This document shows, piece after piece, positions 8,500 to 17,389 of a stretch of DNA of 64,000 nucleotides; position 1 is the first letter of the stretch, and each line of letters opens with the position of its first letter. Source of the DNA: Ruminococcus flavefaciens. Its GTDB lineage: Bacteria; Bacillota; Clostridia; Oscillospirales; Ruminococcaceae. The translations under genes were made by a program, and so were the position numbers. The DNA is taken from positions 28,632 to 92,631 of the forward strand of contig NZ_FPIP01000006.1 of assembly GCF_900119075.1 (NCBI RefSeq). The letters are read 5' to 3'. The notes under the pieces were generated by a model. That model was not told the DNA's origin, ran no database searches, and was given only the letters and a program-made list of their open reading frames with translations.

Positions 8500-8967
8500 A
8501 TGAAAAGAATCATCGCAATAGCTTTACTATCAATATTTGTACTTGCACTTGTAAGCTGCGGCAGTAATACCGACAGCGGTCAGCCCTCTGATAACGATAT
8601 GCAGTATGATTGGGGCATTACGCTGACGGCGGAAAATGTGACTCCAAGCGGTCTGACTCTCGTCTGCGAACAGTCTGGTGGAGAAAATATAGCGCAGCTG
8701 GAAACAGGAGAAGAATTTGTAGTTCAGAGAAAGAAAAATTCAAAATGGAAAGACGTTAAGTACATCACAAAAGAAGAGGTCGGCTGGCTTGCAATGGCGA
8801 GAATTATTCCAAAGGGTGAAAAATCGACCTTTGATGTGGATTGGGAATGGCTTTACGGAAAGCTGTCCGTAGGCGAATACCGCATAGGCAAGGAGTTTAT
8901 GAATTTCAGAGGTACGGGTGATTTCGATGAACAGGTCATCTATGCTGAGTTTTCGATTAAAGAATAG
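8500..8967 (+). CDS. Small lipoprotein with Ig-like domain
   Basis: A 155-residue protein with a type II signal peptide; the lipobox is LVSCG, so Cys20 would be lipidated. The rest reads as a single beta-sandwich of the bacterial Ig-like kind: GITLTAENVTPSGLTLVCEQ, a long hydrophilic middle, then YRIGKEF and a final strand. Such domains are common in exported proteins of gut Firmicutes and say little about function. AAAAGGA precedes ATG 8500. A small membrane protein starts 22 bases after its stop, so the two may be co-transcribed. Function unknown. Confidence 0.75.
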   Translation: MKRIIAIALLSIFVLALVSCGSNTDSGQPSDNDMQYDWGITLTAENVTPSGLTLVCEQSGGENIAQLETGEEFVVQRKKNSKWKDVKYITKEEVGWLAMARIIPKGEKSTFDVDWEWLYGKLSVGEYRIGKEFMNFRGTGDFDEQVIYAEFSIKE

Positions 8968-8989
8968 TTTTTTCTTGGGAGGTGTAGGT

Positions 8990-9313
8990 ATGGAAAGAGT
9001 TCTGTGGCTTATCATTATGATTCCCATTGGCATTTTGTTTACCTGTCTTGGTATCTGCGCATGGAGGCGGAAAAAGCCCATGTGGTTCTGGTCGGGGAAA
9101 GAGGTCAAAGAAAGTGAGATCTCGGATATCCCTGCCTACAACAGAGCAAACGGTATCATGTGGCTTTGTTTTTCTGCAATTTTCTGGCTGGCTGCTGTTC
9201 TGGGAGCTCTGAACTCAGAGGCGGCAGGGATAGTTGTCGCTGTGGGAACTATCGTCGGGATACCTGTACTGTTTCTTACTTATAAAAGGATATATTCAAA
9301 ATATAAGCGCTGA
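8990..9313 (+). CDS. Small integral membrane protein (DUF3784-like)
   Basis: ATG 8990 is chosen because GGGAGGTG (8978-8985) lies just before it; an upstream in-frame ATG at 8918 would overlap the lipoprotein gene. The product has 107 residues with three hydrophobic segments and the pattern PMWFWSGKEV...DIPAYNRANG...MW. I associate this pattern with the DUF3784/SdpI-like group of small clostridial membrane proteins. Biochemical role unknown. Confidence 0.7.
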   Translation: MERVLWLIIMIPIGILFTCLGICAWRRKKPMWFWSGKEVKESEISDIPAYNRANGIMWLCFSAIFWLAAVLGALNSEAAGIVVAVGTIVGIPVLFLTYKRIYSKYKR

Positions 9314-9354
9314 ATATCGCAGCCGTCTGTATTGATATACGGGCGGCTTTTATT

Positions 9355-9485
9355 ATTAGGGACGCCTTCTCTTGCAAGGCGGCTTAAATGGGCTGTCGAG
9401 GACGCCAGCCCCTACAGATGATACTGTATATGTACGGTTTTACACGGGCGGCGGAACGCCGCCCCCTACAAGCTAAAGGAATATC
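9355..9485. repeat. Palindromic repeats before gerAA
   Basis: Units of the GGGACGCC, GGCTGTCGAGGACGCCAGCCCC and GGGCGGCGGAACGCCGCCC type fill the short gap between the membrane protein and the germination genes. Confidence 0.65.
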
Positions 9486-9542
9486 CGCCACTACAGGTAT
9501 AATAATGCAAAATCAGCGCATAATACCGCTGAGGTGAGATGT

Positions 9543-10985
9543 ATGGAAAAAGGCGGACTGCTGCCCGTTCTCGACAGCAGCATTCAGAAGATACGCTCCG
9601 TTTCGGGGGGCTCGTCGGACGTGCTCATAAACCGCTTCGTGACAGGCGGTATACACTGCGCTCTGCTGTGCTGCGAGGGTATGGTCTCCGCATCGGTCAT
9701 AACGGAGCTCATATTCGAGCCCATTACCGATATACCTCAGCAAAAGGACTCCCATGGGCTGTTCCACTATATAAACGAGGAGCTTCTGCTGTCCACTGAC
9801 CGCCCCGAGGTCGGGGACTACGATACCCTTTTTCAGCTGATGAATTCGGGCTTTGCGGTGCTTCTTGCGGAGGGCATGACCACGGGGCTTGCTTTCGGAG
9901 TTCAGGGCTACAATACACGGGGAGTTCAGGAGCCGCTCGGCGAGGGCAATATCATGGGAGCACATGAGGGCTTCACGGAGACAGTCCGCACTAATATGTC
10001 GCAGATACGCAGGCGGATAAAGTCTCCCGAGCTGGTCATGGAGCTGTCGAAAAAAGGGGATAAGAGCTCCACGGATATATGCCTGTGCTATATGAAAGAC
10101 CGCGTACCAAAGGCGCTTATGGAAAGGATACGGCGCTCTCTTGACAGAGTGGAGCTTGAAGCTGTGCTGACCACGGGATATCTGCGCCCCTTTGTGGAGA
10201 ACGGCAGCTTTGAGCTGTTTGATTCCACGGGAACTACCGAGCGTCCCGACGTGCTGTGCTCCAAGCTTATAGAAGGGCGTGTGGCTCTGCTGGTGGACGG
10301 CGTTCCCTACGCAATAGTAATTCCGCGGCTGTTCTGTGAGAGCTTTCAGACGCTGGACGACTACGCTTACAAGCCCTACTACGCCACTTTCATTCGCTGG
10401 CTGAAATACGGAGCATTTCTCATAGCGGTTCTTCTGCCGTCATTTTATGTTGCCATAGTCATGTATCACCCCGAGCTGCTGAACAGCACCCTGTTCATGC
10501 TCCTTGTAGACTCGGAGAAAAAAGCTCCGCTGTCCATAGTAACGGAGGCTTTTTTCGTGCTGATAATGTACGAGGTCATACGTGAGGCAGGGGTTCGGCT
10601 GCCTAAGCCTGTGGGCGGAGCAGTCAGTATAATCAGCGGACTTATCATCGGCGACGCTGCTGTAAATTCGGGACTGGTCAGCACTCCGCTGCTGACTATG
10701 ACGGCGCTTTCGGTTCTGGGAGGACTTGTTGTTCCCGAGCTGAATCCGCAGGTGACTGTGCTGAGGTTCGCGTTTCTCATTTCAGGAGGAGCGCTGGGGC
10801 TTTTCGGTATCAGTCTCCTTGCCTGCGCGGTACTGGTGAATATCTGCGCTACGGAGGACTACGGCTTTCCGTACATGGCGCCCCTGTCGCCTTTCAGAAA
10901 GAGCGGCATGGGCGATACGGCTGTTCGCAGCGGCATAAAGAAGCTTCAGAGCCGCGGCTTCACTGTTGAGGAGTATCATGAATAG
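9543..10985 (+). CDS. gerAA: Spore germination protein, GerAA family
   Basis: ATG 9543 follows GAGGTGAG (9531-9538); the upstream GTG 9534 lies inside that ribosome site. The 480-residue protein has a soluble N-terminal half and a C-terminal half with several membrane helices, starting near the motif YAFIRW-like stretch (ATFIRWLKYGAF). The segment EGRVALLVDGVPYAIVIPRLF is typical of GerA-type A subunits. In Bacillus these form the nutrient receptor with B and C subunits in the spore inner membrane. gerAB overlaps its end by eight bases. Codon use looks like that of its neighbours. Confidence 0.88.
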   Translation: MEKGGLLPVLDSSIQKIRSVSGGSSDVLINRFVTGGIHCALLCCEGMVSASVITELIFEPITDIPQQKDSHGLFHYINEELLLSTDRPEVGDYDTLFQLMNSGFAVLLAEGMTTGLAFGVQGYNTRGVQEPLGEGNIMGAHEGFTETVRTNMSQIRRRIKSPELVMELSKKGDKSSTDICLCYMKDRVPKALMERIRRSLDRVELEAVLTTGYLRPFVENGSFELFDSTGTTERPDVLCSKLIEGRVALLVDGVPYAIVIPRLFCESFQTLDDYAYKPYYATFIRWLKYGAFLIAVLLPSFYVAIVMYHPELLNSTLFMLLVDSEKKAPLSIVTEAFFVLIMYEVIREAGVRLPKPVGGAVSIISGLIIGDAAVNSGLVSTPLLTMTALSVLGGLVVPELNPQVTVLRFAFLISGGALGLFGISLLACAVLVNICATEDYGFPYMAPLSPFRKSGMGDTAVRSGIKKLQSRGFTVEEYHE

Positions 10986-11961
10986 GATATCGAAATTTCA
11001 GTTTACGGCACTGCTGCTCATAACGGACCTGTTCAGCCTCTGCTGCTGCTTCGGCGGCATTTCCCTCGGGACTTTGTGGGGGATACTGGCAGGTACGGCG
11101 GTGCAGTATCTTGCGGCGATGTGCTTTGCGGTACAGGGCGGTGCGCTTAAAAAGTGGGCGCAGGTCTTTTTCCTTGTCTATGCGGTTTTTAGCGGCGGAG
11201 CTCTGTTCGTTTCACTGTGGCGTACAAGGAGCGCTGTCTATATCCCATATGAGGCGAGCCACGGTATATGGGGAAGTCTCATGACCGCAGGACTTATCGC
11301 GCTGGTGTGCCTGTATGCTTCGTCAACAGGTATAAAATCGGTGACACGGGCGGCTGTCATAGCCGCTGTAATGGCTCTGCTGAGCCTGTCCGTTGACCTT
11401 GTCAGCGCCTTGTTCAATGCGGAGTGGAGCAACGTTTCGCTGCCTGAGAAGCGAGGCTTGCTTGGAGAGATACTGAGGGGCTTCGGGCTCAGCGGCAGTC
11501 TCGGGAGCATGGCGGTGTGGCTTGACAGCGTCAAGGGAGACAAGAGCAAGGCACTGACGGCGTACTTCGCGGCAAAAGCTGCTGCTGTCACAGCAGTAAT
11601 AGTAACGGTGCTGCCTGTTGTCGGCGGTATCATGGAGCTTACGGAATTTCCCGTTATCACGGCTGCGCAGCTCTCCCAGCCCTTTGAGGCGCAGCGAATA
11701 GACTCGCTGTTTCTGGTGGTTTTCTCGGTTCTGGCGATATTCTCAGTGACCTTGCAGGTCATGACGGGAGCTTATCTTTTCGGTGAGCTACTTCCGCGCT
11801 TTCAGCGCTGGCGCAGTTTTACTGTCATTGCTTTAGTTATCGGAGCGGCTTTCATTATCAACGGCAGGGAACTGCTCACGGTCCGCGCCTGCGCGGCAGC
11901 AGCCGCGCTGCTTATTGCGCCTGTAGGCGCAAAAAAATCCGCTGCCATTGGCAGCGGATAG
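10978..11961 (+). CDS. gerAB: Endospore germination permease, GerAB-like
   Basis: A 327-residue, highly hydrophobic protein with about ten predicted membrane helices. ATG 10978 has GAGGAG (10968-10973) upstream and overlaps the gerAA stop by eight bases, a sign of translational coupling. Size, position after gerAA and helix pattern fit the APC-related B subunit of germinant receptors, though individual motifs are weak. The 3' end contains a palindrome that serves as terminator for tadA on the other strand. Confidence 0.72.
   Translation: MNRISKFQFTALLLITDLFSLCCCFGGISLGTLWGILAGTAVQYLAAMCFAVQGGALKKWAQVFFLVYAVFSGGALFVSLWRTRSAVYIPYEASHGIWGSLMTAGLIALVCLYASSTGIKSVTRAAVIAAVMALLSLSVDLVSALFNAEWSNVSLPEKRGLLGEILRGFGLSGSLGSMAVWLDSVKGDKSKALTAYFAAKAAAVTAVIVTVLPVVGGIMELTEFPVITAAQLSQPFEAQRIDSLFLVVFSVLAIFSVTLQVMTGAYLFGELLPRFQRWRSFTVIALVIGAAFIINGRELLTVRACAAAAALLIAPVGAKKSAAIGSG
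11931..11960 (-). terminator. Terminator of tadA, embedded in the gerAB 3' end
   Basis: The stem ATCCGCTGCC/GGCAGCGGAT closes a three-base loop at 11938-11960. An A-run at 11931-11937 gives a T-run on the minus strand only. It ends just before the gerAB stop. Confidence 0.75.
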
Positions 11962-11970
11962 GCGCGGACC

Positions 11971-12432
11971 TTAGTTGCGGCTTTTTTTCTCGCGGAGCTG
12001 TCGGAAGAATTCCGACAGTATAGCCGAGCACTCCTCCTCCATTACGCCGCCCGTTACTTCGGGACGGTAGTTGTAGGGGAGCTCGAACATCTTCTGCACA
12101 GATACGGCAGAGCCGCTTTTTACGTCGTATGCTCCGAAAATTACGTTGTCGATACGGGAGTTTATAATAGCTCCGCAGCACATGGGACAGGGTTCAAGAG
12201 TAACGTATATGGCACATTCGGGGAGCCGCCAGCCTCCAAGAGTACGGCAGGCTTCGTCTATAGCCATTATCTCGGCGTGAGCAAGAGCGTTTTTTGCTCC
12301 CTCGCGCATATTCCGTCCCTCACCGACAATTTCGCCTGTGGTCTTTTTTACCACAACTGCGCCTACGGGGACTTCTCCCTCGTCAAAGGCTTCTCTTGCC
12401 AGCTCCAGTGCCCGGGACATATATTTATCCAT
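11971..12432 (-). CDS. tadA: tRNA-specific adenosine deaminase
   Basis: A 153-residue zinc deaminase that converts A34 of tRNA-Arg(ACG) to inosine. It has the HAEIMAI motif (zinc His and catalytic Glu) and the PCPMCCGAI motif (two zinc Cys). Family size and the N-terminal MxxALELAxxAxxxGEVPVGAV string match. It lies 16 bases after the CPBP gene on the same strand, so the two probably share a transcript. Confidence 0.93.
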   Translation of the reverse strand: MDKYMSRALELAREAFDEGEVPVGAVVVKKTTGEIVGEGRNMREGAKNALAHAEIMAIDEACRTLGGWRLPECAIYVTLEPCPMCCGAIINSRIDNVIFGAYDVKSGSAVSVQKMFELPYNYRPEVTGGVMEEECSAILSEFFRQLREKKSRN

Positions 12433-12448
12433 GGAAATGCTCCTTGTT

Positions 12449-13612
12449 TTATAGTATGAGCTTTATAAGCGCAGCCATTACGCATACTCCCACAACAGCG
12501 GGCACAGGGTAGCTCCTGAATGCGATGACGAGTCGCTGCCACATAGTTATCTCGGACTTATATGACGCGATCCTGTGGTGGTTCTTTTTCTTGCCGAGTA
12601 TATATAACAGACTGACTCCTGCAACACCGAATATGAATACCGCGAGGATAAAGATGTTGCGTTTCAGGAAAGCGCTGTCCACTGACGTTGATTCAAGAAG
12701 TATCAGTGCCATTCGGTAGAGCTTGAAGATTATCTGCACGTATACGGCTGTGAGTATGGAGCCGCTTCTCAGCATTCCTGCGGCTGCGATAGCAGACATG
12801 AGAAGTGCGGCAGGGAACTCGCGGACGTCCTGCACAAGGAGCGCCGACATCATTGAAGTCACCACAACAGCGAACAGGTCGCCGAACTGGCGGAGAGCTC
12901 CGAATATAGCGCCTCGGAAAAACAGCTCGGACATTACCGATACAACGACTATATCAAATATCGCATAGATGATGAACTGCTGCTGGTCCCATGCGGTGGC
13001 GTCTGCGTCTATCTCTCGGAAGTAATTGAATACCTGCCTTGTTCTGTTGGTGTATATGTTGGGCAGGCTGGTCACTGCGCTTGCTGCCAGCGACATACAA
13101 AGAGTTGCTATCATATCCGAGGAATGCCGCAGTCTGGTCATATATTGAGCCTTTAACGGCATTTTGAGTTTCCAGTGAACATACCATGCAGGCAGTATCA
13201 CCTTCATCAAGCCGATAAGTATGAGAGATGTGACTATCTCGACATCTCCGCCGTAAAAGCCTGTGCTGAAAAATGAGGTATGTATATCAAAGCCGAGAAA
13301 GCTGAATAATGATATAACTGCCTTGCTGATGATATTGTCGATAACTACCCACATGAGCATTGCTATACCTGCAACGTTCATTATCTTGATGACGCAGTTG
13401 CGCTCGGCAGTCGGGAGAGACTTGCTTTCAAAGCCCTTTCCGTCAACAAAAACACTTTCTCTGCGGTCCATTTTGAAGTTGAATGAATATGGATTATCCT
13501 TATTTTTCCGCCATTTGATAAAGCTTTGATTGTAGCCGTCGTCCTGCGTCGAATAGTCGAATTGTTCCACTACGTTTATAATGTTTTTCTCTGAGGTGTC
13601 AGTAAGCTGCAT
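12449..13612 (-). CDS. CPBP-family (Abi) membrane protein, probably degenerate active site
   Basis: A 387-residue protein with a soluble N-terminal stretch of about 75 residues and about eight membrane helices. The core helix carries SELFFRGAIFGAL, matching the first CPBP motif EExxxR except that the first Glu is Ser. The second motif normally has a conserved His (FxxxH), but here the matching helix reads FAVVVTSMMSALLV with none. CPBP proteins are intramembrane proteases related to Rce1. The missing residues suggest loss of activity or a different role. GGAGGTGA lies before the ATG. tadA follows on the same strand. Confidence 0.75.
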   Translation of the reverse strand: MQLTDTSEKNIINVVEQFDYSTQDDGYNQSFIKWRKNKDNPYSFNFKMDRRESVFVDGKGFESKSLPTAERNCVIKIMNVAGIAMLMWVVIDNIISKAVISLFSFLGFDIHTSFFSTGFYGGDVEIVTSLILIGLMKVILPAWYVHWKLKMPLKAQYMTRLRHSSDMIATLCMSLAASAVTSLPNIYTNRTRQVFNYFREIDADATAWDQQQFIIYAIFDIVVVSVMSELFFRGAIFGALRQFGDLFAVVVTSMMSALLVQDVREFPAALLMSAIAAAGMLRSGSILTAVYVQIIFKLYRMALILLESTSVDSAFLKRNIFILAVFIFGVAGVSLLYILGKKKNHHRIASYKSEITMWQRLVIAFRSYPVPAVVGVCVMAALIKLIL

Positions 13613-13734
13613 TGACTCACCTCCTACAATTTCTCATAATAATAGTATCATATTTCGGGGGGAACAGTGTTGATATTTTAAAGTATTTTTATGAACAATC
13701 AGTTAATTCAGTAAAAAATAAAAGGAGATGTCTC

Positions 13735-14262
13735 TTGAACAGAATGATTTTTGCTTCAGCTGCCGTAACGGCGCTGATATTATCCGCAGGCTGCGCATCT
13801 GGACGTATCCACGAGCGGAGCTATCTTCGCGCTGCCGCAATATCCCGAAGCGGACAGCTTACCTTTTCTTTTTTTGACGAAGATGAACCCATAGTCGGCA
13901 GCGGCAGTGATATCGACTCAGCCAAGAGCTCCGCGGAGCTCATCGGCGGCAAGCCTGTATTCACGGGCTATACCGAGCTCGTCATCGTTGACGGAGAGGA
14001 TTCGCTGCCCCTTCTTAAGCATATGCTCGAGCACTGGAAGCTGTCGCCCTCCTGCACCGTGGTCTACAGCGGCAGCGGAGAGGAACTTCTCCGAGAAAAC
14101 GACGCAGAGCACCTCATCGGTATCACCGAGCAGGCTGTGAAGCAGGGGATAGCTCCCGAATGTGACATCATAACCGTGCTGGGAGAGCTCTGCCATAACG
14201 GTCAGGCAGAGGTGGCGGAGCTTCACGCTGACGGCTCAGCAGGGAGCCGCGTCATATATTAA
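13735..14262 (+). CDS. Truncated GerAC-like germination lipoprotein
   Basis: TTG 13735 is favoured because AAAGGAG (13721-13727) sits seven bases upstream; ATG 13744 is an alternative. The product is about 175 residues with a lipobox (LSAGC). The stretch from GSGSDIDSAKSSAELIGGKPVFTGYTELVIVDGED to a PSCTVVYSGSGEELL-like end resembles the N-terminal domain of Ger(x)C proteins. Full-length GerAC is about 370 residues, so the C-terminal domains are missing. It lies downstream of gerAA-gerAB but is separated from them by two minus-strand genes. It may be the C subunit of the same receptor or a remnant. The similarity call is by eye. Confidence 0.55.
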   Translation: MNRMIFASAAVTALILSAGCASGRIHERSYLRAAAISRSGQLTFSFFDEDEPIVGSGSDIDSAKSSAELIGGKPVFTGYTELVIVDGEDSLPLLKHMLEHWKLSPSCTVVYSGSGEELLRENDAEHLIGITEQAVKQGIAPECDIITVLGELCHNGQAEVAELHADGSAGSRVIY

Positions 14263-14450
14263 TTCTGGTGGCGGACTACTCCGTATTCGTCGTCAAGCCG
14301 ATAGTACGGACAGGAGTAGTTGGTGCCCTGCAAAAAGCGGTACATTTCGTCCTCGTCAAGGTTTATCATACAGACGTAGCAGTCGTAGTCCTCGTCGTAG
14401 ACGTAGTTTGTACAGGTCTCGCAGTTGGTGGTTTTTTTCTTCTTTTCCAT
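14259..14450 (-). CDS. Small Cys-rich protein of unknown function
   Basis: ATG 14450 is chosen, with AAAGGAG directly upstream on the minus strand. The product has 63 residues, begins with a Lys run and contains NCETCTNYVYDEDYDCYVC and a later NYSCPYY. Four or five Cys in CxxC-like spacing suggest a metal-binding fold. It overlaps the end of the GerAC-like gene tail-to-tail by four bases. Similar short acidic Cys-rich proteins occur in clostridia, but no function can be named. Confidence 0.6.
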   Translation of the reverse strand: MEKKKKTTNCETCTNYVYDEDYDCYVCMINLDEDEMYRFLQGTNYSCPYYRLDDEYGVVRHQN

Positions 14451-14456
14451 GAGCAC

Positions 14457-14903
14457 TCCTTTCGGGAAAGCTATTTGTCTTTAGTTAGCCTGTAGGGGGC
14501 GATGCCTACATCGCCCCGTTAGGTTAATAATAAATCGGGCTGATGTGGGCATCAGCCCCTACATATTCTATTGCAGCACGGCGTCCCTTAACGGGCGGAT
14601 AATATCCGCCCCTACAACGGGCTGTCGAGGACGCCAGCCCCTACATTGGAACGGCGAGGGCGCCGTTCCCTACACACAAAACTAATCAATTATAACACAA
14701 ATGAGGAGAAAAAGCAATAAAAACCGCAAATTTTCGGGAGAAATTTTTGTTTCATGCATTGACAAAAATATAACAACGTTCCTTTTTTTATATATCACAA
14801 AAACGGTTTACCGCTTTTTGCAGGCCGTTAGCCTTCGTTTACAGCAATTTTTGCATTGTTTACGAGTAATATTGCTATTCCTAAAAAATACCCTCTGCCG
14901 CTA
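14457..14903. repeat. Repeat-filled gap before pckG
   Basis: Palindromic units occupy 14489-14677 (GGGGCGATG/CATCGCCCC, GGGCTGATG/CATCAGCCC, GGGCGGATA/TATCCGCCC and GGCTGTCGAGGACGCCAGCC types). From 14690 to 14903 the sequence is AT-rich and nothing is recognised. A 68-codon ORF at 14701-14907 has no ribosome site and overlaps the pckG promoter, so it is not called. Confidence 0.65.
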
Positions 14904-14932
14904 TTGACACATTGACAAAAAACAGATATAAT
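14904..14932 (+). promoter_or_regulatory. Promoter of pckG
   Basis: Perfect consensus: TTGACA (14904-14909), 17-base spacer and TATAAT (14927-14932). A second TTGACA at 14912 is too close to be used with this -10. The leader of about 85 bases holds a small stem (TGCGG/CCGCA near 14974-14992) and GGAGG at 15014. Confidence 0.85.
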
Positions 14933-15026
14933 AGTATCAGAGGAACGTTTGGCTTTTGTCGGACGCTCCGTGCTGCGGTGCTTATTTCCGCACATTACAT
15001 GATAATTTTTTAGGAGGTATTATACA

Positions 15027-16844
15027 ATGTCACTGACAAAAAACCCTAACGTATTAAAGTGGGTAGACGAAATGGTAGCTCTCTGCCAGCCTGATAAGGT
15101 AGTTTGGATCGACGGCTCTCAGGAGCAGATCGACGCTCTTATCGAAGAGGTAACTTCACTTCCAGATGACAGCTGGGACAAAATGTACAAGCTGAATCAG
15201 GAAAAGTATCCGAATTGTCTCTATCACAGAACCCGTGCTAACGACGTTGCCCGTGTTGAGGACAGAACTTTCATCTGCTCAAAGGAAAAGAAGGGTGCAG
15301 GTCCTACAAACAACTGGATGGCTCCCGATGAGATGAAGGCTCTCCTTACTCCTATGTACAACGGCGTTATGAAGGGCAGAACAATGTACGTTATCCCTTA
15401 TTCAATGGGACCTATCGGTTCTCCTCTTGCTAAGGTAGGCGTTGAGGTTACTGACTCTATCTACGTTGTTCTTAACATGAACATCATGACACGTATGGGT
15501 AAACAGGCTTTCGAGAACCTCGGTGATACTTCCGACGATTTCGTAAGAGGTCTCCACTCAAAGGCTGACGTTGATCCCGAGAAGAGATACATCGTTCAGT
15601 TCCCAGAGGAAAATACAATCTGGTCTATCAACTCTGCTTACGGCGGAAACGTTCTCCTCGGCAAGAAGTGCTTCGCACTCCGTATCGCTTCATTCCAGGG
15701 CAAGAACGAGGCTTGGATGGCTGAGCATATGCTTATCCTCGGCGTTAAGAAGCCTAACGGCGAAGTTAAGTACATCACAGCTGCATTCCCATCAGCTTGC
15801 GGTAAGACCAATCTGGCTATGCTTATCCCACCTGAGGGATACAAGAAGGACGGCTATGAGATATTCACAGTCGGCGACGATATCGCTTGGATGAAGCCAG
15901 GCAAGGACGGCAGACTCTACGCTATCAACCCTGAGAACGGCTTCTTCGGCGTTGCTCCCGGAACAAACGCTAAGTCAAACTACAACGCTCTTGCTTGTAC
16001 AAAGAACGGCGCAATCTTCACAAACGTTGCTCTCGATAACTCTGACAATACTCCATGGTGGGAGAAGCTCACAGAGAATCCTCCCAAGGACGCTACAGAG
16101 TGGAAGGGCGAGAAGGTAGACGGCGAGGCTTATACTGCTGCAGGCAACAAGCTTGCTCATCCAAACTCAAGATTCACAGCTCCTGCTAAGAACTGCCCAT
16201 GCATCTCTCCTGAGTTCAACAATCCTGAGGGCGTTCCTGTATCTGCTATCATCTTCGGCGGCAGAAGAGCTACAACTGCTCCTCTCGTATATCAGTCATT
16301 CGACTGGACACACGGTACATACATCGGTTCAGCTGTTTCTTCTGAGACAACTGCTGCTGCTACAGGTGCTGTAGGCGTACTCCGTCACGATCCTATGGCT
16401 ATGAAGCCATTCATCGGCTACAACGTAGGCGACTACTGGGCACACTGGCTCGAAATGGGCGCAAGACTGGGCAGCAAGGCTCCTAAGATCTTCAACGTAA
16501 ACTGGTTCAGAACAGACGATCAGGGCAACTTCCTCTGGCCTGGTTTCGGCGACAACATGAGAGTTCTCGACTGGATCATCAAGAGAGTTGACGGCGAAGT
16601 TGACGCTGTTGAGACTCCTATCGGATACCTTCCTAAGGCTGAGGATATCAACCTCAAGGGTATCGAGGACGAGGTAACTCCTGACGCACTCAAGATGCTC
16701 CTTACAGTTGATAAGGAAGAGTGGAAGAAGGAGATCGCTGAGATGAGAAGATACTATGACGAGGACATCAAGGCTAAGGGCGGAAATATCCCACAGGCAC
16801 TTTACGATGAGCTCGACATGATCGAAGCAAATCTCAACAAGTAA
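15027..16844 (+). CDS. pckG: Phosphoenolpyruvate carboxykinase (GTP)
   Basis: A 605-residue enzyme interconverting oxaloacetate and PEP with GTP/GDP. It contains the P-loop FPSACGKTNLAM, the metal-binding region after it (GDDIAWM) and the GTP-type signature FGGRRATTAPLVYQSFDWTHG. It is longer than ATP-type enzymes (about 530), and the sequence fits the GTP class. In ruminococci PEP carboxykinase usually runs toward oxaloacetate to feed succinate formation; that direction is inferred. The consensus promoter, strong ribosome site and frequent-codon use suggest high expression. A strong terminator follows. Confidence 0.95.
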   Translation: MSLTKNPNVLKWVDEMVALCQPDKVVWIDGSQEQIDALIEEVTSLPDDSWDKMYKLNQEKYPNCLYHRTRANDVARVEDRTFICSKEKKGAGPTNNWMAPDEMKALLTPMYNGVMKGRTMYVIPYSMGPIGSPLAKVGVEVTDSIYVVLNMNIMTRMGKQAFENLGDTSDDFVRGLHSKADVDPEKRYIVQFPEENTIWSINSAYGGNVLLGKKCFALRIASFQGKNEAWMAEHMLILGVKKPNGEVKYITAAFPSACGKTNLAMLIPPEGYKKDGYEIFTVGDDIAWMKPGKDGRLYAINPENGFFGVAPGTNAKSNYNALACTKNGAIFTNVALDNSDNTPWWEKLTENPPKDATEWKGEKVDGEAYTAAGNKLAHPNSRFTAPAKNCPCISPEFNNPEGVPVSAIIFGGRRATTAPLVYQSFDWTHGTYIGSAVSSETTAAATGAVGVLRHDPMAMKPFIGYNVGDYWAHWLEMGARLGSKAPKIFNVNWFRTDDQGNFLWPGFGDNMRVLDWIIKRVDGEVDAVETPIGYLPKAEDINLKGIEDEVTPDALKMLLTVDKEEWKKEIAEMRRYYDEDIKAKGGNIPQALYDELDMIEANLNK

Positions 16845-16850
16845 TATCAA

Positions 16851-16878
16851 AAGGCGTGACTTTTGTCACGCCTTTTTT
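16851..16878 (+). terminator. Terminator of pckG
   Basis: AAGGCGTGAC and GTCACGCCTT arms with a TTTT loop, then a T-run. A second hairpin with a T-run (AGCTCCCC/GGGGAGTT, 16938-16961) follows. Confidence 0.9.
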
Positions 16879-17389
16879 AGTTGAGAACGATTAGTTAGTA
16901 GTGAGTAGTAAGTAGTGAGTAGTTTAAAGATAAAAAAAGCTCCCCTTATGGGGAGTTTTTTGACATTCCATAGCGGTTGCTGTGAAATGAAAACAGAGCT
17001 TGAATATTTTTACAATTGATTCCCGATAATACGCTGAAAAAGCCTTTTTTTAAGCTCGGCGGCGTAAAAGAATCGATCTATTTGTATTATATCACAGTTT
17101 TTAGTTATATACAATAGCAGTATTGCACAAATAAATACTGCCGACTTAGTGTAATATAGATAAATAAATATACCGTCTGTAATAAAGACTCCCGAGTTTT
17201 TTCAAAATTTGCAGTTTTTTGTGACACTTTCACGACCTACTGCGATTATTAATGTGTAAGGGAGCAAAGGGTTTGAAATTTTCAATAATTCCTACAAAAT
17301 CGCATGAAATGGCTTGCAATTTCCTTCGTAAACTGCTATTATAATAACTGTTATCAAATATGGCAGTGTAAATCGAAAGGATATTTAAA
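16879..17389. other. AT-rich gap with tandem TAGTGAG-like run
   Basis: It holds a degenerate heptamer run (16891-16922), a second hairpin-plus-T terminator (16938-16961) and a weak promoter candidate near 17314-17342 (TTGCAA, 17 bases, TATTAT) ahead of the gtrA-like gene. The middle (about 16965-17300) shows nothing recognisable. Confidence 0.5.

Noticed and set aside
7608..8513. 301-codon ORF antisense to nadC
   Set aside because: Shadow of nadC; no ribosome site and Cys/His-rich composition from antisense codons.
14701..14907. 68-codon ORF before pckG
   Set aside because: No ribosome site, AT-rich low-complexity codons, and it runs into the pckG promoter.
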